From Pantoea eucalypti (GTDB taxonomy: Bacteria > Pseudomonadota > Gammaproteobacteria > Enterobacterales > Enterobacteriaceae), in the NCBI RefSeq assembly GCF_009646115.1, contig NZ_CP045720.1, forward strand, positions 496,001 through 560,000: DNA of 64,000 nt, written 5' to 3'. The notes under the pieces were generated by a model. It saw only the letters and a list, made by a program, of their open reading frames with translations. It was not told where the DNA came from and did not search any database. Made by a program: the position numbers and the translations under genes. This document shows positions 11,129 through 20,880 of the stretch, piece after piece. Each line of letters starts with the position of its first letter. Within the stretch, counting starts at the first letter, position 1.

Positions 11129-14100
11129 GTGAGGCAGTTGCCGAGGATTTTGTTACTGCTGGTCGCGGCAATCATCGTGATTGTCGCGCTGCTGGTCAGC
11201 GGATTGCGTCTGGTGATGCCGCATCTCGACAGCTATCGCAGCAACCTTCTGCAATTCATCTCTGACCGCACAGGTGTGCCGGTTAACGCCAGCCAGTTAG
11301 AGGGCAAGTGGGAGAACTTTGGCCCGACTCTGCAGGTACGCGATCTCAACGTTGATCTTAATGAGAACGGTAAACTCTCGATCAATCGCATCAACCTGGC
11401 GCTCGACGTCTGGCAATCCCTGCTGCACTGGCGCTGGCAGTTTCGCGATCTGACCTTCTGGCAGCTGCACCTCGAGACTAATCGTCCTTTACTCGACAAC
11501 GACAAAGAGAAAAACAGCTTCCGTCCGGCGCAGATTAATGAACTCTTTCTGCGTCAGTTTGACCACTTCGACCTGCGGGATAGCACCATCCGTTTCCGCA
11601 CCCCTTCCGGCCAGCATGCTGAACTGGCGATTCCGCGACTCTCCTGGGTCAACGAAGACAACCGCCACCGGGCCGAGGGTGAAGTCAGTCTGTCGAGCTT
11701 TACCGGCCAGCACGGCGTAGTTCAGGTGCGGCTCGATCTCAATGACAGCAACGGCGTACTCAATGATGGTCGCATCTGGATGCAGGCCGACGACGTCGAC
11801 ATGCGTCCATGGCTGGGCCGCTGGGTGCGCGATAACACCCGCCTGGACAGCGCCCGCTTCAGCCTGGCAGCCTGGGTCAACCTGCGTGATGGCGACATTT
11901 ATGCCGGTGATCTGCTGCTGCGCAAGGGGGGCGCCAACTGGCAGGGCGAGACCGGCCGACACCGCATAGACGTCGATGGGCTGACCGCGCATTTGTCACG
12001 CTTCCAGAATGGCTGGGTCGTCAATGTGCCGCACACGCGGCTCAGCACTGACGGCCAGTCATGGCCCGCCGGCCACTTCTCTCTGTTATGGCGTCCTGAG
12101 GATAAACAGCTGCTGGGGCCGGAAGGTCAGCCGGAAGTACGTGTTCGCGCGACACAACTGGTATTGAGCCATATTGCACCTATCGTTCCGCTGTTTGCGC
12201 CGCTCTCTCCGGCGCTGTTTGAAAACTGGCAGACGCTGCAGCCACAAGGCACCGTCGATGGCCTGGCGCTGGATATTCCCTTACAGCAGCCTGAAAAAAC
12301 CCGCGTCCAGGTAAAGTGGCGTGATTTCAGCTGGCAGCACTGGAAATTGTTGCCGGGCATCAGCCATTTAAGCGGTGAAGCGCGCGGCAGCCTGAGCAAT
12401 GGTCAGGTCAGTGTAGATATGGGGGCGGCAACCGTTCCCTATGGCGATATGTTCCAGGCCCCTTTAGAGATTAAGCGCGTGACCGGTGCGGTGCGGTGGC
12501 TGCGTGATGAACATGGCCTCACGCTGGCGGGTGAAAACCTTGACCTGCAGGCTCGCTCGCTCTGGGCGCGTGGGGATTTCAGCTATCAGCAGAATAGCGG
12601 TGGTGAACCCCGTCTGGATATTCTGGCCGGTATCCGGCTTACCGATGCGGGCGATGCCTGGCGCTACTTCCCGGTACCGCTGATGGGTAATAGCCTGACG
12701 CACTATCTGAGTGGGGCAGTGAAGGGTGGCAAGGTGGACAATGCCACGCTGCTGTTTGCAGGTAACCCGGCGCTGTTCCCGTTCAAGCACAATGATGGCA
12801 TGTTCCAGGTCTGGGTGCCGCTTCGCCAGGCGACCTATGCGTTTCAGCCCAAATGGCCGGCGTTGAGCAATCTCGATATTGACCTTAACTTCCTGAACGA
12901 CGGTCTGTGGATGAAAGCACCCATTGCCCGACTGGGCGAGGTGGACGCGCATAATGTCACGGCGGTGATCCCGGACTATCTTAAAGAAAAACTGATCATC
13001 GACGGGGATATCAGCGGCGAAGGTCCGCAGATCGCTGACTATTTCGATCAGACGCCGCTGAAACCTTCATTGGGTGCCGCGCTGTCGGAGCTGGAAATCA
13101 AAGGCCGCGTCGGTGGCCATCTGAATCTGGATATTCCACTGGATGGAGAGCAGGTGCACGCCCGCGGCAATGTCGATCTGAACAATAATTCACTGTTTAT
13201 CAAGCCGTTAAAAACCACGATCAACAACCTTTCAGGCCGCTTCCGTTACGATAATGGCAATCTGGAGAGTGAGGATCTGCGGGCAAACTGGTTTGGTCAG
13301 CCGATGGGCGTCCGTTTCAGCACCAAAGAGAACCCGGACGACTTTGGCGTGAACGTCAAACTTCAGGGCGACTGGCAACCCGCTAAAATCAGCGAGGTCC
13401 CGGCAGCTGTCAGTAAGCAACTGGGCGGGCATCTCCCCTGGCAGGGCGACGTGAATATCACGCTGCCCCATCATGGCGGGGCGCGTTATGACGTGGTACT
13501 GAACGGTAATGCCAAAGAAGTAAGTAGTCACTTACCTGCACCGCTCGATAAAAATGCCGGTGAGGCAATGCCGATTGCCATTCAGGCCAGCGGTGACCTG
13601 AACCATTTCGATCTCAGTGGCAGCATTGATGAAGACCACCGTTTTAACAGCCGCTGGTTGCTGGAGCCGACGTTGCGTGTTGACCGCGGCATCTGGCTGA
13701 ATGATGCCCGGAAAACGCCGGCTCTGCCCGATCATGCTGGCATGGTGCTGAACCTGCCTGCGCTGGATGGCGAGGCCTGGGTGGCGATGATGGCTGCCGG
13801 AGGTTCTTCCGGGACACGTGCATCAGGCGGCGGTAGCGATTTCCAGACGGGTGGCGTCACGCTGCCGGGTAACATCACGCTGCGCAGTCCGGCAGTCACG
13901 CTGGCCGGGCAGCAATGGCATGATGTTGAGGCGACGCTGGCGCAGGGTTCAGGCGGCAATAGCCAGGTCAGCGTCAATGCGAAAGAGTTGCGTGGTGCGC
14001 TGCTAATGGCACCTAAAGCGCCGTGGCAAGTGAACCTGGATTACCTCTACTACAATCCGCAGTGGGGTAATGATGCAGGTGATGCCGATAAAGGCGGCAA

Positions 14101-14968
14101 AGCGTCTCCTCAGCAAGCCAAAAACATTAATTTCAGCCAGTGGCCCGCTCTGCAATTACGCTGTAAAGAATGCTGGGTGCTCGGCCAGAAATATGGTCAG
14201 ATATCTGCGGCGCTGCAACCTGAAGGAGATAAGTTAGCGCTTACTAATGGTAAAGTGGATACCGGCAGTTCGCAGCTTAAAATTAACGGTGAGTGGATCA
14301 ACCGTCCCGATGACCAGCGCACCTCGCTGAAGGGGACGCTCAAAGGCCCGAATGTCAATAACGCGACCAACTGGTTTGGTGTCAACACGCCGCTGCGCGA
14401 TGCGCCATTTGATATTTCTTACGATCTGCACTGGCGCTCTGCCCCCTGGCAGCCCTCCGCAGAGACGCTGAGCGGTACCCTGAAGACCCACTTTGGCAAA
14501 GGCCAGATTGCGGATGTCAACACAGGCACAGCGGGAAAAATCCTGCGACTGGTGAGCTTTGATGCGCTGCTGCGCAAGCTGCGCTTCGACTTCAGCGACA
14601 CCTTTACCAACTCGTTCTATTTCGATTCGATTAACGGCACCGCCTGGATCGAAAACGGCAGGATGCGCACCGATAACCTGCTGGTGGATGGGCTGGAAGC
14701 CGATATCGCCATGCAGGGCAATCTCGACCTGGTAAAACGTCAGATTGACATGGAAGCGGTGGTGGCGCCGGAAATATCCGCTTCAGTCGGCGTGGCAACC
14801 GCCTTTGCCATCAATCCGGTGATTGGTGCCGCGGTGTTTGCCGCCAGTAAAGTTCTGGGACCCCTTTGGAACAAGATATCGCTGCTGCGTTATCACATCA
14901 GTGGCCCACTGGATAAGCCGGAAATCAATGAAGTACTGCGTAAACCGCGTGAAACTGACAACAAGTGA
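11129..14968 (+). CDS. yhdP: AsmA/TamB-like inter-membrane phospholipid transport protein YhdP
   Basis: YhdP is one of the large bridge-like proteins, with TamB and YdbH, that carry phospholipids to the outer membrane and affect its permeability. The 1279 residues (E. coli about 1266) start with one membrane anchor (about 7-29) followed by a very long beta-rich periplasmic region, a DUF3971 portion and the AsmA-like C-terminus. The GTG start at 11129 is chosen because AAGGAG lies 8 bases upstream and the anchor follows at once. It sits between rng and tldD, as in E. coli. Confidence 0.96.
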   Translation: MRQLPRILLLLVAAIIVIVALLVSGLRLVMPHLDSYRSNLLQFISDRTGVPVNASQLEGKWENFGPTLQVRDLNVDLNENGKLSINRINLALDVWQSLLHWRWQFRDLTFWQLHLETNRPLLDNDKEKNSFRPAQINELFLRQFDHFDLRDSTIRFRTPSGQHAELAIPRLSWVNEDNRHRAEGEVSLSSFTGQHGVVQVRLDLNDSNGVLNDGRIWMQADDVDMRPWLGRWVRDNTRLDSARFSLAAWVNLRDGDIYAGDLLLRKGGANWQGETGRHRIDVDGLTAHLSRFQNGWVVNVPHTRLSTDGQSWPAGHFSLLWRPEDKQLLGPEGQPEVRVRATQLVLSHIAPIVPLFAPLSPALFENWQTLQPQGTVDGLALDIPLQQPEKTRVQVKWRDFSWQHWKLLPGISHLSGEARGSLSNGQVSVDMGAATVPYGDMFQAPLEIKRVTGAVRWLRDEHGLTLAGENLDLQARSLWARGDFSYQQNSGGEPRLDILAGIRLTDAGDAWRYFPVPLMGNSLTHYLSGAVKGGKVDNATLLFAGNPALFPFKHNDGMFQVWVPLRQATYAFQPKWPALSNLDIDLNFLNDGLWMKAPIARLGEVDAHNVTAVIPDYLKEKLIIDGDISGEGPQIADYFDQTPLKPSLGAALSELEIKGRVGGHLNLDIPLDGEQVHARGNVDLNNNSLFIKPLKTTINNLSGRFRYDNGNLESEDLRANWFGQPMGVRFSTKENPDDFGVNVKLQGDWQPAKISEVPAAVSKQLGGHLPWQGDVNITLPHHGGARYDVVLNGNAKEVSSHLPAPLDKNAGEAMPIAIQASGDLNHFDLSGSIDEDHRFNSRWLLEPTLRVDRGIWLNDARKTPALPDHAGMVLNLPALDGEAWVAMMAAGGSSGTRASGGGSDFQTGGVTLPGNITLRSPAVTLAGQQWHDVEATLAQGSGGNSQVSVNAKELRGALLMAPKAPWQVNLDYLYYNPQWGNDAGDADKGGKASPQQAKNINFSQWPALQLRCKECWVLGQKYGQISAALQPEGDKLALTNGKVDTGSSQLKINGEWINRPDDQRTSLKGTLKGPNVNNATNWFGVNTPLRDAPFDISYDLHWRSAPWQPSAETLSGTLKTHFGKGQIADVNTGTAGKILRLVSFDALLRKLRFDFSDTFTNSFYFDSINGTAWIENGRMRTDNLLVDGLEADIAMQGNLDLVKRQIDMEAVVAPEISASVGVATAFAINPVIGAAVFAASKVLGPLWNKISLLRYHISGPLDKPEINEVLRKPRETDNK

Positions 14969-15032
14969 ATTTGACGCCGTACCGGAATTACCGCAGGCTA
15001 TGATTATCTGAGCACATAATGAGTGAGAAACG

Positions 15033-16478
15033 ATGACTCTGAACCTGGTAAGTGAGCAGTTACTGACTGCTAACGGCATTAATCAGCAGGACCTATTTTC
15101 CCTGTTAGGGCAGCTTTCAGAACGTCGTCTGGATTATGCCGATCTCTATTTTCAATCCAGCTTTCACGAATCCTGGGTGCTGGAAGATAAAATTATTAAA
15201 GATGGCTCATACCATATCGATCAGGGTGTGGGCGTTCGCGCGGTCAGCGGGGAGAAAACCGGCTTCGCCTATGCAGACCAGATCACACTGAATGCACTGC
15301 GTCTCTCCTCTGAAGCGGCACGTAGCATCGTACGTGAACAGGGAAATGGCAAGGCACACACGCTCTCTGCCGTAATGAACCGTCCGCTCTATTCTGCGGT
15401 CGATCCGCTGAGCAGCCTGACACGTGAAGATAAAATTGCCCTGCTGCATCGCGTTGATAAAGTGGCCCGTGCGGCTGATCCGCGCGTGCAGGAAGTCAAT
15501 GCCAGCCTGACCGGTGTTTACGAACAGGTGCTGGTGGCCGCGACTGACGGCACACTGGCGGCTGACGTTCGTCCGCTGGTTCGCCTCTCTATCAGCGTTC
15601 AGGTTGAAGATCAGGGCAAGCGTGAACGCGGCGCAAGCGGCGGCGGTGCGCGTACCGGTTATACGTTCTTCCTTGAAGATGAAAATGGCGAAGTGCGCGC
15701 TGATGCCTGGGCGCGTGAAGCGGTGCGCATGGCGTTGGTTAATCTCTCTGCTGTAGCGGCACCTGCCGGCGCATTGCCGGTGGTGCTGGGTGCGGGCTGG
15801 CCTGGCGTCCTGTTGCATGAAGCAGTTGGTCACGGTCTGGAAGGCGACTTTAACCGCCGTGGCACCTCAGTGTTCAGCGGTAAAATCGGTCAGCAGGTTG
15901 CGTCTGAACTCTGTACCGTGGTGGATGACGGCACCCTCGAAGGGCTGCGCGGTTCACTGGCGGTGGATGATGAAGGCGTTCCCGGCCAGTACAACATGCT
16001 GATTGAGAATGGTGTGCTGAAAGGCTACATGCAGGACAAGCTCAATGCGCGACTGATGGGCGTCAGCCCGACCGGTAACGGACGCCGCGAATCCTACGCC
16101 CATCTGCCGATGCCGCGCATGACCAACACCTACATGCTGGCAGGCAAATCATCACCGCAGGATATTATTGAAAGCGTTGAGTACGGCATCTATGCGCCAA
16201 ACTTTGGGGGCGGTCAGGTGGATATCACCTCCGGCAAATTTGTCTTCTCAACCTCAGAGGCTTATCTGATTGAGAACGGCAAAATCACCAAACCGGTCAA
16301 AGGTGCCACGCTGATTGGCTCCGGCATTGAAGCGATGCAGCAGATCTCGATGGTGGGTAACGACCTGGCGCTGGATAAAGGCGTGGGCGTCTGCGGTAAA
16401 GAGGGCCAGAGCCTGCCGGTCGGTGTCGGTCAGCCTACGCTGAAGCTGGATAAACTGACCATCGGCGGCACCGCCTGA
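15033..16478 (+). CDS. tldD: TldD subunit of the TldD/TldE metalloprotease
   Basis: TldD carries the zinc site of a heterodimeric protease that degrades unfolded peptides and matures microcin B17 and the CcdA antitoxin substrate. The 481 residues match E. coli. The HExxxH zinc motif is HEAVGH at 262-267. Its partner TldE (PmbA) is not in this window. The gene ends in a strong hairpin shared with the convergent aaeR. Confidence 0.98.
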   Translation: MTLNLVSEQLLTANGINQQDLFSLLGQLSERRLDYADLYFQSSFHESWVLEDKIIKDGSYHIDQGVGVRAVSGEKTGFAYADQITLNALRLSSEAARSIVREQGNGKAHTLSAVMNRPLYSAVDPLSSLTREDKIALLHRVDKVARAADPRVQEVNASLTGVYEQVLVAATDGTLAADVRPLVRLSISVQVEDQGKRERGASGGGARTGYTFFLEDENGEVRADAWAREAVRMALVNLSAVAAPAGALPVVLGAGWPGVLLHEAVGHGLEGDFNRRGTSVFSGKIGQQVASELCTVVDDGTLEGLRGSLAVDDEGVPGQYNMLIENGVLKGYMQDKLNARLMGVSPTGNGRRESYAHLPMPRMTNTYMLAGKSSPQDIIESVEYGIYAPNFGGGQVDITSGKFVFSTSEAYLIENGKITKPVKGATLIGSGIEAMQQISMVGNDLALDKGVGVCGKEGQSLPVGVGQPTLKLDKLTIGGTA

Positions 16479-16487
16479 TGTGACCTC

Positions 16488-16513
16488 AACAACCCGCCAC
16501 CTGGCGGGTTGTT
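16488..16513. terminator. Hairpin between tldD and aaeR
   Basis: A perfect 12-base-pair stem (AACAACCCGCCA with its complement) with a two-base centre lies between the convergent genes and overlaps the aaeR stop. The plus side continues into AGCTTTT. It probably stops tldD transcription; minus-strand activity is less certain because no T run follows. Confidence 0.7.
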
Positions 16514-17429
16514 AGCTTTTACGGTGCTGCTGATACTGTTCAGCCACCTGTTCAAAATAGCCGGTCAGGTAATCGATACAGACCTGCACCTTAAGCGGCA
16601 ACTTATCTTTCTCGGTATAGAGTGCGTAGACCGGCCGCGGATCGGACTGATACTGCGGAAAAAGAATATCGATCTCACCCGCGTTGATCTCATTAATCAC
16701 CCACATCATTGGCACATAGGCGATGCCATTGCCCGACTTCAGCCAGCGGATCAGCGTCAGAGAATCATTCGTCACGAAACGTCCCTGCGGTGACAGGCGG
16801 GTCACCAGGCCTTCCGGCGCAATCAGCTCGAAATTGTTGTCGGGCCGTACGCTATATTCCAGCCAGGAAAAATTATCAATGTCAGCTGGTTTCTCGGGCG
16901 TGCCATGCTGCGTCAGATAGCTTTTTGCAGCGCACACCACCATTGGCATGGCACCAAGACGACGTGAAAAGAGGCTGGAGTCTTTTAGTGCGCCCACCCG
17001 AATCACCAGATCCAGACCATCCGCAATCAAATCCGGCGCCGGTACACCGGTAACCAGATTCACACTCAGTCCCGGGTACTCCCGCAGCATGTCGCTGGTC
17101 ATGCCGGCTAACACATTCTGCGCCATGGTTGAGGAGCTGCCGATTCGCAGCTCGCCAATGGGCGTGTTGTTAAACGCATAGAGCTGCTCATGCACCTGCG
17201 TCGCTTCGGCCAGCATACGGCGACAACCCTGATAATAGATTTTACCCGCTTCGGTCAGCCCGATACTGCGGGTGCTGCGATTCAGCAGCTTAACCTGCAA
17301 TGCATCTTCCAGTTTCGCGACAATCTGGCTAATTGATGAGACGCTAAGATGAAGCTGGCGTGCCGCGGCGGTAAACGAACCCAGTTCGACCACTCTGGCG
17401 AAGACAGACATGCCTTTCAGTCGTTCCAT
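16512..17429 (-). CDS. aaeR: LysR-family regulator of the aae efflux operon
   Basis: AaeR senses aromatic carboxylic acids such as p-hydroxybenzoate and activates aaeXAB. The 305 residues (E. coli about 309) have the LysR winged helix at about 1-60 (AAARQLHLSVSSISQ) and a co-inducer domain at about 90-295. It is divergent from aaeX across 232 bases that contain a CRP-like palindrome. Assignment as AaeR rests on length, similarity and position; LysR paralogs are numerous but the neighbour is decisive. Confidence 0.93.
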   Translation of the reverse strand: MERLKGMSVFARVVELGSFTAAARQLHLSVSSISQIVAKLEDALQVKLLNRSTRSIGLTEAGKIYYQGCRRMLAEATQVHEQLYAFNNTPIGELRIGSSSTMAQNVLAGMTSDMLREYPGLSVNLVTGVPAPDLIADGLDLVIRVGALKDSSLFSRRLGAMPMVVCAAKSYLTQHGTPEKPADIDNFSWLEYSVRPDNNFELIAPEGLVTRLSPQGRFVTNDSLTLIRWLKSGNGIAYVPMMWVINEINAGEIDILFPQYQSDPRPVYALYTEKDKLPLKVQVCIDYLTGYFEQVAEQYQQHRKS

Positions 17430-17448
17430 TATTTACTCTGGCTTAAAA

Positions 17449-17464
17449 GTGATTTAGATCACAT
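17449..17464. promoter_or_regulatory. CRP-like palindrome in the aaeR-aaeX intergenic region
   Basis: AGTGA-TTTAGA-TCACA differs from the CRP core TGTGA-N6-TCACA at one position. It is 20 bases upstream of the aaeR start and about 200 bases upstream of aaeX. This is a motif match only; distance suggests an effect on aaeR more than on aaeX. Confidence 0.45.
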
Positions 17465-17661
17465 TCTGTAGAAAACGTATAGTCAGGCGCGTTACTATAT
17501 GCGCGCCGGGGTATTTCCCGGTGATTCTTCATTGCCTGATACCCTTCGATGATACGCTATTATTAAGCCAGCTGCGGTTCGGATAGCGCTGCCAGATGGT
17601 TTTCCCGCGAAATCTGAAAAGGCAAAGGAGTATCCCGGCAAGGTCGAACTAAGGATTTTTG

Positions 17662-17865
17662 ATGAGTGTGCTTCCGGTATTTGTCATGTTTGGGCTCTCT
17701 TTTCCGCCCGTTTTCATCGAACTTATTATTTCACTGATGCTGTTCTGGTTAGTGAAACGTGTGCTCACGCCGAGCGGTATCTACGATCTTGTCTGGCATC
17801 CGGCACTTTTTAATACAGCGCTTTACTGCTGTGTGTTTTACCTTGTCTCCCGTTTATTAGTCTGA
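17662..17865 (+). CDS. aaeX: Small membrane protein AaeX
   Basis: AaeX is a 67-residue DUF1656 inner-membrane protein with two hydrophobic segments and the conserved stretch [15 protein letters not shown] followed by [12 protein letters not shown]. Its exact role in the efflux system is unknown. The ATG at 17662 follows AAGGA with six bases of spacing; a TTG just before it would add one residue. It is the first gene of aaeXAB and is separated from aaeA by seven bases. Confidence 0.96.
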   Translation: MSVLPVFVMFGLSFPPVFIELIISLMLFWLVKRVLTPSGIYDLVWHPALFNTALYCCVFYLVSRLLV

Positions 17866-17872
17866 GGTTGAA

Positions 17873-18805
17873 GTGAAAGCACTCATAAGAAAAATCGCGC
17901 GCTACGCGATCACTATTCTGCTGGTCATCATCGCTGTGGTAATCATTTTCCGCGCCTGGGTGTTCTACACCGAATCGCCCTGGACCCGGGATGCACGTTT
18001 CGCGGCAGACGTGGTGGCGATTTCGCCTGACGTCACCGGCCTCATTACCGATGTTCCGGTACACGACAATCAGCTGGTTAAAAAGGGCGATACGCTGTTT
18101 GTGGTTGATCGGCCGCGCTATCAGAAAGCGCTTGATCAGGCACAGGCGGATGTTGAGTACTATCAGGCACTGGTGAGTGAGAAACGTCGCGAAGCCGGAC
18201 GCCGAAATCAGCTTGGTACCTCCGCGATGTCGCGCGAGGCTATCGAGCAATCCAATAACGATCTGCAAACCAGTGAGCATCAGCTGGCGAAATCGGTGGC
18301 AACACGCGATCTGGCGGCGATTGACCTTGAACGCACCACTGTAAAAGCGCCATCTGACGGCTGGGTCACTAACCTTAATGTCTACCAGGGTGAGTTTATT
18401 ACCCGCGGTTCTGTGGCAGTAGCGCTGGTTCAGAAGCACTCCTTCTATGTACTGGCTTACCTGGAAGAGACCAAACTGCACGGTGTTGAGAAGGGTTACC
18501 GCGCGGAAGTTACGCCGCTTGGCAGCAACATTGTATTGCGTGGCACGGTCGATAGTGTGGCGGCTGGCGTGACCAATAGCAGCAGTTCGGTCGACAGTAA
18601 AGGCATGGCAACAGTGGACTCCAACCTGGAGTGGGTCCGTTTGGCGCAGCGTGTGCCTGTGCGAATTCGGCTGGATGATCAGCCAGGTAATCGCTTCCCG
18701 GCAGGAACCACGGCAACGGTGGTGATAACGGGTCAGGTCGATCGTCAGCCTGAACAGGTGTCACCGATGATCCGACTGTTTAATCGCCTGCGTGAGTTTG
18801 GTTAA
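17873..18805 (+). CDS. aaeA: p-Hydroxybenzoic acid efflux pump membrane-fusion subunit
   Basis: AaeA is the periplasmic adaptor that joins the AaeB inner-membrane pump to an outer-membrane channel. The 310 residues match E. coli. It has one N-terminal membrane anchor (about 10-32), a lipoyl half-motif pair around [11 protein letters not shown] and [12 protein letters not shown], and an alpha-hairpin between them (about 80-150). It starts at GTG (17873) with GAGG upstream. It lies between aaeX and aaeB in one operon under AaeR. Confidence 0.97.
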   Translation: MKALIRKIARYAITILLVIIAVVIIFRAWVFYTESPWTRDARFAADVVAISPDVTGLITDVPVHDNQLVKKGDTLFVVDRPRYQKALDQAQADVEYYQALVSEKRREAGRRNQLGTSAMSREAIEQSNNDLQTSEHQLAKSVATRDLAAIDLERTTVKAPSDGWVTNLNVYQGEFITRGSVAVALVQKHSFYVLAYLEETKLHGVEKGYRAEVTPLGSNIVLRGTVDSVAAGVTNSSSSVDSKGMATVDSNLEWVRLAQRVPVRIRLDDQPGNRFPAGTTATVVITGQVDRQPEQVSPMIRLFNRLREFG

Positions 18806-18814
18806 GAGGGCGAT

Positions 18815-20767
18815 ATGATCCAGTTTCTGCGTTTCCCGGTAAAACTCACCTTTGCGCTGGTATTAGCGCTGATGGTGGGGTTCCACCTGAACCTTGAAAC
18901 GCCACGCTGGGCAGTAATGACCGCCGGGATCGTGGCGGGCGGCACCGCGTTTGCGGCCGGTGGCGATCCCTATTCCGGGGCGCTGCGTTATCGCGGTGTT
19001 TTGCGTATTATCGGGACATTCATTGGGTGTATTGCCGCGCTGACCATCATGATTGCCACCGTTCGTGCGCCGGTCGTGATGCTGCTGCTGTGCTGCATCT
19101 GGGCAGGGCTCTGCGTCTGGCTCTCGTCGCTGATCAAAGTTGAAAACTCTTACGCACTGGGACTGGCGGGCTACACGGCGCTCATTATTGTGGTCACGGC
19201 CAACGCCAGCGGCGGTCTGACACTGGTACCGCAATACGCCGTTGAGCGTTGCAGTGAAATCGTTCTCGGTATTTTGTGTGCCATTCTGGCCGACATGATC
19301 TTCTCGCCACGTTCAATCAAAAAAGTGATCGACGCCGAAGTGGATTCGCTGCTGGTGGCGCATTATCACCTGCTGCAACTCTGCGTCGCACATGGTGATA
19401 AAGAAGAGGTCGACAAAGCATGGGGAGCCCTGGTGCGTCGCACTTCAGCCCTGAACAGCATGCGCAGCCAGCTGATGATGGAGTCTTCACGCTGGAAGAA
19501 CAGTCACCGCCGTTTGCAGATGCTGAACACGTTGTCGCTGACGCTGATTACGCAGGCTGCTGAAACCTTCCTCATTCAGAATTCTCGCCCTGACTACATT
19601 CCGCCTCAATATCGTTTGATGGTTGAAAAGCCCGCGTCGACGGTTGAAGAGGTGCACAAGCGGATGAAAGTGATGCGGCGGGTGATCGGTGCCAGTGGCA
19701 AATCGACGCCGGTCACGCTGGCCAGTTGGGTTAGCACTGCCACCGAATATCTCCTGCTGCTCAATGGTATTAAAAGCAACAGCCGAATCACCTCGCTGGA
19801 AGAGGAGATTTTACAGCGGGAAGTGGTGATTCAGGCGCGTTCCGCTGAAACACATCATGCCATGATCAATGGTATTCGTACCTTTGTTGCCACCGCGCTG
19901 GGTTCACTGTTCTGGCTTTATACCGGCTGGACCTCAGGCAGTGGCTGTATGGTAATGCTGGCAGTAATCACCGCACTGGCAATGCGTATGCCTAATCCAC
20001 TGATGATGGCCAAAGATTTTCTCTATGGCATGACAGTCGCGGTTCCGCTGGGCGGGCTCTACTTTATGTATGTTCTCCCTGCTACTCAGCAGAGCGCATT
20101 GCTGCTCTGTATCGCAATTGGCGTGCTGGGCTTTATCGCTGGCATCTTTATCCAGCGGCGTCAGATCGGCACGCTGGGCGCGTTAATTGGTACCCTCAAC
20201 GTCGTGGTTCTTGATAATCCGATGCAATTTCACACCAATGTCTTTCTGGACAACGTGCTCGGACAGGTTATCGGCTGCTTTGTGGCAATGATGGTGATCC
20301 TGTTAATTCGTGATAAATCAAAGGCGCGCACCGGACGCAAACTGCTGAATCGCTTTATGTATGCGGCCGTCTCCGCCATGACCACCAATCAGGCGCGGCG
20401 GCGTGAAAACCATTTGCCAGCGCTCTATCAGCAACTGTTTTTGCTGCTGAATCTGTTTCCGGGCGATATCAATAAATATCGCATCGCGCTGACACTGATT
20501 ATTGGCCATCAGCGCTTACGTGATGCAGACGTGCCGGTTAACGCAGACCTCTCTGCGTATCACCGACAACTGCGTTACACCGCAGATCGGGTGATCTCCG
20601 CCAGCAGCGACGACAAGCGCCGTTACTACTTTGAGCGTCTGCTGAAGGAGCTGGATGTCTATCAGGAGAAACTGGTCCATTACGATGCACCCGTCAGCGT
20701 AACAGAACCCGTAAAACGACTGGCGATGATGCTGGATAAGTATCAGAACACGCTCATCCAAATCTGA
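18815..20767 (+). CDS. aaeB: p-Hydroxybenzoic acid efflux pump inner-membrane subunit
   Basis: AaeB is a FUSC/ArAE-family transporter that exports aromatic carboxylic acids as a metabolic relief valve. The 650 residues (E. coli about 655) show two blocks of about five to six membrane helices (roughly 10-160 and 355-500), each followed by a soluble helical region. It starts nine bases after aaeA with GAGGGCG as ribosome site. A GC-rich hairpin follows its stop. Confidence 0.97.
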   Translation: MIQFLRFPVKLTFALVLALMVGFHLNLETPRWAVMTAGIVAGGTAFAAGGDPYSGALRYRGVLRIIGTFIGCIAALTIMIATVRAPVVMLLLCCIWAGLCVWLSSLIKVENSYALGLAGYTALIIVVTANASGGLTLVPQYAVERCSEIVLGILCAILADMIFSPRSIKKVIDAEVDSLLVAHYHLLQLCVAHGDKEEVDKAWGALVRRTSALNSMRSQLMMESSRWKNSHRRLQMLNTLSLTLITQAAETFLIQNSRPDYIPPQYRLMVEKPASTVEEVHKRMKVMRRVIGASGKSTPVTLASWVSTATEYLLLLNGIKSNSRITSLEEEILQREVVIQARSAETHHAMINGIRTFVATALGSLFWLYTGWTSGSGCMVMLAVITALAMRMPNPLMMAKDFLYGMTVAVPLGGLYFMYVLPATQQSALLLCIAIGVLGFIAGIFIQRRQIGTLGALIGTLNVVVLDNPMQFHTNVFLDNVLGQVIGCFVAMMVILLIRDKSKARTGRKLLNRFMYAAVSAMTTNQARRRENHLPALYQQLFLLLNLFPGDINKYRIALTLIIGHQRLRDADVPVNADLSAYHRQLRYTADRVISASSDDKRRYYFERLLKELDVYQEKLVHYDAPVSVTEPVKRLAMMLDKYQNTLIQI

Positions 20768-20769
20768 AA

Positions 20770-20796
20770 CTGGCCGCTGTCACCTGCAGCGGCCAG
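20770..20796 (+). terminator. GC-rich hairpin after aaeB
   Basis: A perfect 10-base-pair stem CTGGCCGCTG/CAGCGGCCAG with a seven-base loop lies four bases after the aaeB stop. No T run follows, so it may be a 3'-end stabilising or Rho-related structure rather than a classical intrinsic terminator. Confidence 0.5.
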
Positions 20797-20880
20797 CGCA
20801 ATCCCCGCCTGACACAAAATCTGTCGCTTTTGCCAACTATACTCTTCAGACGGAAGCGTAAAACTGACAGGAGCGAATCA